A stretch of 9,884 nt of DNA from Rhodospirillales bacterium (lineage in GTDB: Bacteria > Pseudomonadota > Alphaproteobacteria > ATCC43930 > CGMCC-115725), in the NCBI GenBank assembly GCA_015654725.1, contig JAATGI010000068.1, forward strand, positions 1 to 9,884, in the 5' to 3' direction. This document shows positions 6,556 through 9,884 of the stretch, piece by piece. Below the pieces are notes generated by a model. That model did no database searches, had not been told where the DNA came from, and saw only the letters and a list, made by a program, of their open reading frames with translations. Numbering within the stretch: position 1 is the first letter of the stretch; each line of letters begins with the position of its first letter. Made by a program: the position numbers and the translations under genes.

Positions 6556-7217
6556 CTTCCAACCTCCACGACGCGGTCGACGAAAATGCCCGGCGTCACG
6601 ACGCATTCGGGATCGAGCGCGCCGAGCTCGACGATCTCCTTCACCTGCGCGATCACCAGATCGGCCGCCATCGCCATCACCGGGTTGAAGTTCCGCGCCG
6701 ATTTGCGATAGACGAGATTGCCCCAGCGATCGCCTTTCAGCGCCTTGATCAGCGCCACGTCGCCGCGCAATGGCCTTTCCAGGACATGGAGCTTGCCGTC
6801 GATCATCCGGGTTTCCTTGCCCTCGGCGAGCTTGGTCTCGGCGCCGGTGCGGACATAAAAACCGGCGATGCCGGCGCCGGCGGCGCGCATGCGCTCGGAA
6901 AGCGTGCCTTGCGGCACAAGTTCCAATTCGATGGCACCCTCGGCGAAGGCGGCCTCGAAGCAATGCGAATCGCTGGTGCGCGGAAAGGAGCAGATGAGCT
7001 TTCGCACCCGCCGTTCCCTGATGAGCTTGGCCAGCCCGACCTCGCCGGTGCCGCTATTGTTTGCGGCGACGGTAAGGTCGCGCACGCCCGCCTCGAGCAG
7101 CGCCTGAATCAGTTCGACCGGCTCGCCGACCTGGCCGAAGCCGGCGAACAACAGCGTGGCGCCGTCTTTGATGCCGGCGACGGCGCTCGCCAAGTCTTTC
7201 ACCCGTTTATCGATCAT
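6552..7217 (-). CDS. pcaI: 3-oxoacid/3-oxoadipate CoA-transferase subunit A
   Basis: The 221-residue alpha subunit has the glycine-rich CoA-binding segment LLFAGFGQVGEPVELIQAL (about 22-40) and SGTGEVGLAKLI. It also has the conserved VVPQGTLSERMRAAG-type block (here LVPQGTLSERMRAAGAGIAG) and GDRWGNLVYRKSARNF. SFPRTSDSHCF and the VVTPGIFVDRVVEV tail resemble PcaI/CatI more than ScoA or AtoD, in my reading. With subunit B it would convert 3-oxoadipate to 3-oxoadipyl-CoA, which the PcaF-like thiolase on the opposite strand could cleave. A GGTGGAG ribosome site lies a few nt before the ATG at 7217. It is the first gene of its operon, downstream of a 361-nt non-coding region that must hold the promoter. 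Confidence 0.9.
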   Translation of the reverse strand: MIDKRVKDLASAVAGIKDGATLLFAGFGQVGEPVELIQALLEAGVRDLTVAANNSGTGEVGLAKLIRERRVRKLICSFPRTSDSHCFEAAFAEGAIELELVPQGTLSERMRAAGAGIAGFYVRTGAETKLAEGKETRMIDGKLHVLERPLRGDVALIKALKGDRWGNLVYRKSARNFNPVMAMAADLVIAQVKEIVELGALDPECVVTPGIFVDRVVEVGR

Positions 7218-7262
7218 GGCCGCTCCACCGTCGCGCCGGCCACGTCTGAACGCCAGCCGTTT

Positions 7263-7276
7263 GCTGCAAATGCAGC
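7263..7276. promoter_or_regulatory. 14-bp palindrome upstream of pcaI (operator candidate)
   Basis: GCTGCA-AA-TGCAGC is a perfect 6-bp inverted repeat with a 2-nt centre, 46 to 59 nt upstream of the pcaI start. A TAGAAT hexamer on the minus strand (7296-7291, five of six -10 bases) lies just upstream but has no recognisable -35. A repressor or activator site is plausible; no known regulator motif is recognised. Confidence 0.3.
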
Positions 7277-7334
7277 GGAATCTACAGCTAATTCTAAATT
7301 AAAGTGTATCCGATCATGTTCACTCCCCCGATAA

Positions 7335-7354
7335 ACGCTAAGTGAGCTTAGCGT
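7335..7354. promoter_or_regulatory. 20-bp perfect palindrome upstream of pcaI
   Basis: ACGCTAAG-TGAG-CTTAGCGT has 8-bp arms and a 4-nt centre. No T-run follows on either strand, which argues against an intrinsic terminator. Its position, about 120-140 nt upstream of pcaI and upstream of the possible -10 at 7296-7291, would suit an activator or repressor site. The regulator is unknown and none is encoded nearby. Confidence 0.35.
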
Positions 7355-7432
7355 CTGATTCCAAAGCGAAAATCCTGAAAATTGGCTTCGTTTGGTAAAA
7401 TTCATGTCCATAGACCGCGATTTTTACCTCGT

Positions 7433-7527
7433 GTCGTCCCTGCGCGATCCCCCGGTCAAGCCGGGGGAGGGACCCAGGATAAGCGAGACGGTCGCTAACC
7501 CTGGACCCCAGCTTTCGCTGGGGTGAC
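7433..7527. repeat. REP-like composite palindromic element with two hairpins
   Basis: The element has imperfect inverted ends: GTCGTCCCTGCG at 7433-7444 matches the reverse complement of 7516-7527 at 9 of 12 positions. It contains two strong hairpins. The first is TCCCCCGG/CCGGGGGA (7448-7455 with 7461-7468, 5-nt loop). The second is ACCCCAGC/GCTGGGGT (7505-7512 with 7517-7524, 4-nt loop, which reads as a GAAA tetraloop on the minus strand). Such sequences are common intergenic repeats in alphaproteobacteria. Just downstream of the cyclase gene it could also protect or end that transcript. Only one copy is in the window. Confidence 0.65.
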
Positions 7528-7578
7528 GGCAAGGAGCATGAGTTATATAAACGCATCTTACGTACAAATTCAAGGCCG

Positions 7579-9345
7579 TCATCCCTCCGGCACCCCGGCC
7601 AGGCGCATGCCATCGAGGATGCGCTCGGCTTGCGCCAGGTAAGTCGGATTGTCGCTTGGGACGCCTGCGCGGTAGCGGGAGATGGTGAAGGACGGGTTGA
7701 GGGCCAGTCCCGCCTGGGCGCCAGTTCGGGCCTCCTCTTGCCGGCCGAGATGCACCAACGCGGACGCGAGAAGGAAATGCGTGAGGGGGAGATTCCGATT
7801 GGTCTCGATCGATCGGCGCAGCCATAACTCGGCGCCGCTATTGTCACCCAGGTGAAGCTTGGCGAAGCCGGCAAGCATCGCCCAGATATAGGCGTTGCTA
7901 TCGCGCGGAGAGAGACGGAAAGCCTCGAGGATATGGGCCTCGGTTTCCGCGGCGCGAAGGATTCTAATTTTGGCAAGACCGATGCCGCTATAGGCGTGCG
8001 CAAAATTTCGATCAAGTGCCAGGGCCCGATCGTATTCGGCAATCGCTTGAGCCGCGTGATGGGTGTGAGTGTAGACAAGTCCCATCCAGGTATGGGCCCA
8101 GGCATGGTTCGGCGCCAGCGACAGCGCTTGCGTCAACCCTGCTTCGGCCACCGCGAGACGTGAGGCCCGATCGTCGGTCAATCCGGCGCCGACCGTTTCG
8201 ACATCGACCCTTGCCTGGCCGACCAACGCGTCGATGTTGACGGCGTCGAGCGCGAGGGCGCGCTCGAACAGCGCGCGCGCCTGAGTAAAGTATTCGCGGG
8301 TAACGCCCTTGTTCGCCCAGGCCATACCCTGGAAATAGAGGTCCATCGAATCGGGATGCGGCGCGCGTTCCGCGCGCCGCGCCTCGGCGACGATGAGTTG
8401 GGCATTGAGCTGATTGGCAAGACGCGCGACGATCTCGTCCTGCATGTCGAAAAGGTCGGCTAGCGGCTTGTCGAAGCGCTCGGCCCAAAGATGATTGCCG
8501 GTCTCGGCGTCGATGAGCTGGACATTGACGCGCATGCGATTGCCGCCGCGCTGTACCGAGCCTTCAAGGACAAAGCGAATATTCAGTTCGCGGCCGATCT
8601 GCTTTACGTCGATGGGCTTGCCTTTGTAGGTGAAGGCTGTATTTCGGGCGATCACGAAGCTGCCGCTGATGCGCGACAAATCGGTGGTCAGGCTCTCGGT
8701 CACGCCATCGACGAAATACTCCTGCTCCGGGTCGCCGCCGATATTGGCGAAGGGCAGCACGACGATCGAAAGGCGGGGCGGTAAAGCCCCCTCCCCACCC
8801 TCCCCCGTTTTACGGGGGAGGGAAGAAACGCGAAGCGTTTCGGGTGGGGGTTTGTCGGGTGATCCCGATGGCGCGAGCGCAAACACCCTGACCGGCCTCG
8901 CGATGTTCTTCAGTTCCTTCTCGCCGAGGTCGGTGAAGTCGGCCGCAATCCTGTCGCGCACCTGCTCGTAGGCGGCGTTCGACAGGCAAACACCGCCCGG
9001 CGCGCAAATGCCTTCGAGGCGCGCCGCGATATTCACGCCGTCGCCCATCAGATCGCCATCGCTTTCGACAACCACGTCGCCGAGATGAATCCCGACGCGG
9101 AATTCGATGCGCCGGTCGGGCGCGATATTGGCGTTGCGCACGGCCTCGACGACGCTGGCGAACTCGGTCAGCCGGCCATCGCCGGTGAGCTTAACGGTGC
9201 GGCCGTTATTGGCCGCGATCACGGGATCGATCAGTTCTTGCCTGAGCGCGCGCAGCCGCGACACGGTGCCCTCTTCATCCGCAGCCGCGAGCCGCGAATA
9301 GCCGACGACATCGGCCGCCAGAATCGTTGTCAGTCTGCGCTGCAT
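7579..9345 (-). CDS. adenylate/guanylate cyclase-domain protein with TolB-like and TPR domains
   Basis: The product has 588 residues from the ATG at 9345. An in-frame TTG at 9351 is an alternative start, and GGGGAG upstream suits either. Numbered from that TTG, residues 4-160 form a class III nucleotide cyclase domain: metal Asp14 in ADVVGYS, VKLTGDG with Lys54 and Asp58, and the GDGVNIAARLE segment (103-113) with transition-state Asn107 and Arg111. Compared with usual members, about 14 residues are missing around 71-76, where the helix after EFASVVEAVR should be. Residues 167-189 are encoded by a palindromic repeat. Residues 193-320 form a TolB-N-like domain (SIVVLPFANIGGD, EYFVDGVTESL, GSVQRGGNRMRV), and TPR-like helices follow to the end (for example AIAEYDRALALDRNFAHAYSGIG). 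These proteins are cytoplasmic regulators or scaffolds; catalytic activity here is doubtful. Confidence 0.85.
   Translation of the reverse strand: MQRRLTTILAADVVGYSRLAAADEEGTVSRLRALRQELIDPVIAANNGRTVKLTGDGRLTEFASVVEAVRNANIAPDRRIEFRVGIHLGDVVVESDGDLMGDGVNIAARLEGICAPGGVCLSNAAYEQVRDRIAADFTDLGEKELKNIARPVRVFALAPSGSPDKPPPETLRVSSLPRKTGEGGEGALPPRLSIVVLPFANIGGDPEQEYFVDGVTESLTTDLSRISGSFVIARNTAFTYKGKPIDVKQIGRELNIRFVLEGSVQRGGNRMRVNVQLIDAETGNHLWAERFDKPLADLFDMQDEIVARLANQLNAQLIVAEARRAERAPHPDSMDLYFQGMAWANKGVTREYFTQARALFERALALDAVNIDALVGQARVDVETVGAGLTDDRASRLAVAEAGLTQALSLAPNHAWAHTWMGLVYTHTHHAAQAIAEYDRALALDRNFAHAYSGIGLAKIRILRAAETEAHILEAFRLSPRDSNAYIWAMLAGFAKLHLGDNSGAELWLRRSIETNRNLPLTHFLLASALVHLGRQEEARTGAQAGLALNPSFTISRYRAGVPSDNPTYLAQAERILDGMRLAGVPEG
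8785..8851 (-). repeat. GC-rich palindromic repeat, copy 1, in frame inside the cyclase gene
   Basis: This 67-bp block contains a hairpin CCTCCCCCG/CGGGGGAGG around TTTTA-type loop bases, and AAACGC/GCGTTT. Its minus-strand left half (38 nt) matches 9422-9459 with one mismatch, in the opposite orientation. Both ends are C/G-tract inverted repeats (CCCCCACCC and GGGAGGGGGCT types). It is read through without a stop and contributes 23 codons (residues 167-189, including PPPETLRVSSLPRKTGEG) at the border between the cyclase and TolB-like domains. Confidence 0.85.
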
Positions 9346-9420
9346 CCCCAAGCCGCTCCCCGCGTGGGATGGCCTAAAATTAGCCCAAAGTGCCCCAATT
9401 TGAAATGCTCCCGCGCCTCG

Positions 9421-9554
9421 GCCCCCACCCGAAACGCTGCGCGTTTCTTCCCTCCCCCGCCTGCGGGGGAGGCGCGACGCCTGCCGAGGGTCCCCCGGAC
9501 GCTCGGCCCGAACATGCCGGGTGGCATGTTCGGCGGCAGTCGCGGGAGGGGGCT
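9421..9554 (+). repeat. GC-rich palindromic repeat, copy 2 (longer form)
   Basis: This element is about 134 bp and shares the 38-nt core at 9422-9459 with copy 1. It contains GAAACGC/GCGTTTC (9431-9437 with 9441-9447), CCTCCCCCG/CGGGGGAGG (9451-9459 with 9464-9472), and an 11-bp perfect stem CCGAACATGCC/GGCATGTTCGG (9508-9518 with 9523-9533, 4-nt loop). It ends GGGAGGGGGCT, as copy 1 does. The roughly 70 nt between the second hairpin and the right end are absent from copy 1. The element's last bases overlap the cytochrome stop codon, and its hairpins could serve as that gene's transcript end. Confidence 0.8.
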
Positions 9555-9884
9555 ATTGCTTGGCGTGTTTCTCGGTGTGGATCGGCGGCAGCGATTTGAT
9601 ATAGACCGCGATGGCGTGGCGATCGGCGGGCGTGAGCTGGCCGGTGCCCTTCACCACTTGGGCCATGCCCGAGCCGACATAGTCGAACTCCGGCGTCTGG
9701 CCGCTATCGAGCAAGGTCGCGATGTCATCGACGCTCCAACCCCCGATTCCGGTCTCCTTATCCGAGGTGATGTTGGGCGCATTCTGCTTGTCGGGGCCAT
9801 GCGGATTGCCGGAATAGGCGAGGCTCGCTTCGAGCGCGCCGAGGCGATTGCGCGGCGTATGGCATTCCTGGCAATGCGCGACGG
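9553..9884 (-). CDS. c-type cytochrome, C-terminal part (partial)
   Basis: The frame enters from the right edge and ends at TAG (9555-9553), leaving 110 full codons. A heme c attachment site Cys-Gln-Glu-Cys-His is encoded at 9859-9873, followed directly by TPRNRLGALE. Next come APNITSDKETGIGGWSVDDI and FDYVGSGMAQVV, where the Met is the probable axial heme ligand, and then LTPADRHAIAVYIKSLPPI. This layout is that of the cytochrome c subunits of membrane-bound alcohol, aldehyde or nicotinate dehydrogenases, which usually have several heme domains; only the last is visible. It would act in the periplasm, passing electrons to the respiratory chain. The final residues (HTEKHAKQ) are charged and poorly conserved, and the stop codon abuts the repeat element. 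Confidence 0.85.
   Translation of the reverse strand, partial: VAHCQECHTPRNRLGALEASLAYSGNPHGPDKQNAPNITSDKETGIGGWSVDDIATLLDSGQTPEFDYVGSGMAQVVKGTGQLTPADRHAIAVYIKSLPPIHTEKHAKQ

Larger units (their letters stand above)
7218..7578. other. 361-nt intergenic region between pcaI and the cyclase gene
   Basis: This region must contain the start signals for pcaI and the 3' end of the cyclase transcript. From the pcaI side it holds a palindrome (7263-7276), an AT-rich patch (about 7278-7320), a 20-bp perfect palindrome (7335-7354), an AT-rich stretch with no recognised content (about 7355-7432), a REP-like repeat (7433-7527) and a 50-nt spacer to the cyclase stop. No convincing RNA gene or uniform-T-tract terminator is visible. 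Confidence 0.7.

Noticed and set aside
5884..6963. Upstream extension of the subunit B frame to 359 codons
   Set aside because: The extra part lies inside the subunit A gene in another frame; ATG 6555 has a GGAGGT site and matches the family's start.
7214..7411. 65-codon minus-strand frame upstream of pcaI whose TGA overlaps the pcaI ATG
   Set aside because: The overlap is suggestive of coupling, but the composition is AT-rich, it spans both palindromes, has no recognised homology and no clear ribosome site; better read as leader DNA.
7505..7524. Intrinsic terminator of the cyclase gene
   Set aside because: The hairpin is strong but no T-run follows on the minus strand; it fits a REP-like repeat better, though it may still affect the transcript end.

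Overview
The window is high-GC DNA, apparently from an alphaproteobacterium. Codon usage, the style of the gene families (a PcaF-like thiolase, a cyclase-TolB-TPR protein, alcohol-dehydrogenase-type cytochrome c) and the GC-rich palindromic repeats all fit that group. I cannot name a genus. Genes are tightly packed, with several 4-nt ATGA overlaps.

Layout. (1) 1-227, minus strand: the N-terminus of a protein resembling large FAD/NAD(P)-binding oxidoreductases, cut by the window edge, with a good promoter candidate at 305-333. (2) 381-2606, minus strand: a two-gene operon, a YwrD-like gamma-glutamyltransferase followed 12 nt later by a glutathione S-transferase. (3) 2708-5883, plus strand: a PcaF-like thiolase, overlapped by ATGA with a metallo-beta-lactamase-fold hydrolase of the LACTB2 type, then a hotdog-fold thioesterase. 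A 443-bp unit (4960-5402) sits between the last two: a frameshifted GxxExxY (PD-(D/E)XK-like) gene bounded by 27-bp inverted repeats, each made of three CACCAAGA units. (4) 5884-7217, minus strand: 3-oxoacid CoA-transferase subunits A and B (PcaI/PcaJ-like), again coupled by ATGA, ending back-to-back with the thioesterase on a shared TGATCA. (5) 7218-7578: a 361-nt intergenic region with two palindromes near pcaI and a 95-bp REP-like repeat. (6) 7579-9345, minus strand: an adenylate-cyclase/TolB-like/TPR regulator. (7) 9553-9884, minus strand: the C-terminal part of a c-type cytochrome.

How the genes work together. The CoA-transferase pair plus the PcaF-like thiolase could carry out the last two steps of the beta-ketoadipate pathway (3-oxoadipate to 3-oxoadipyl-CoA to succinyl-CoA plus acetyl-CoA). 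No ring-cleavage genes are in view, so a related 3-oxoacid substrate remains possible. The hydrolase and thioesterase are plausible accessory CoA-ester enzymes. The GGT-GST pair suggests turnover of glutathione conjugates.

The most notable features are mobile. One is the inverted-repeat GxxExxY unit that interrupts the thiolase operon. The other is a GC-rich palindromic repeat present twice in opposite orientations: one copy lies in frame inside the cyclase gene and encodes 23 residues of its interdomain linker, and a longer copy abuts the cytochrome stop codon.
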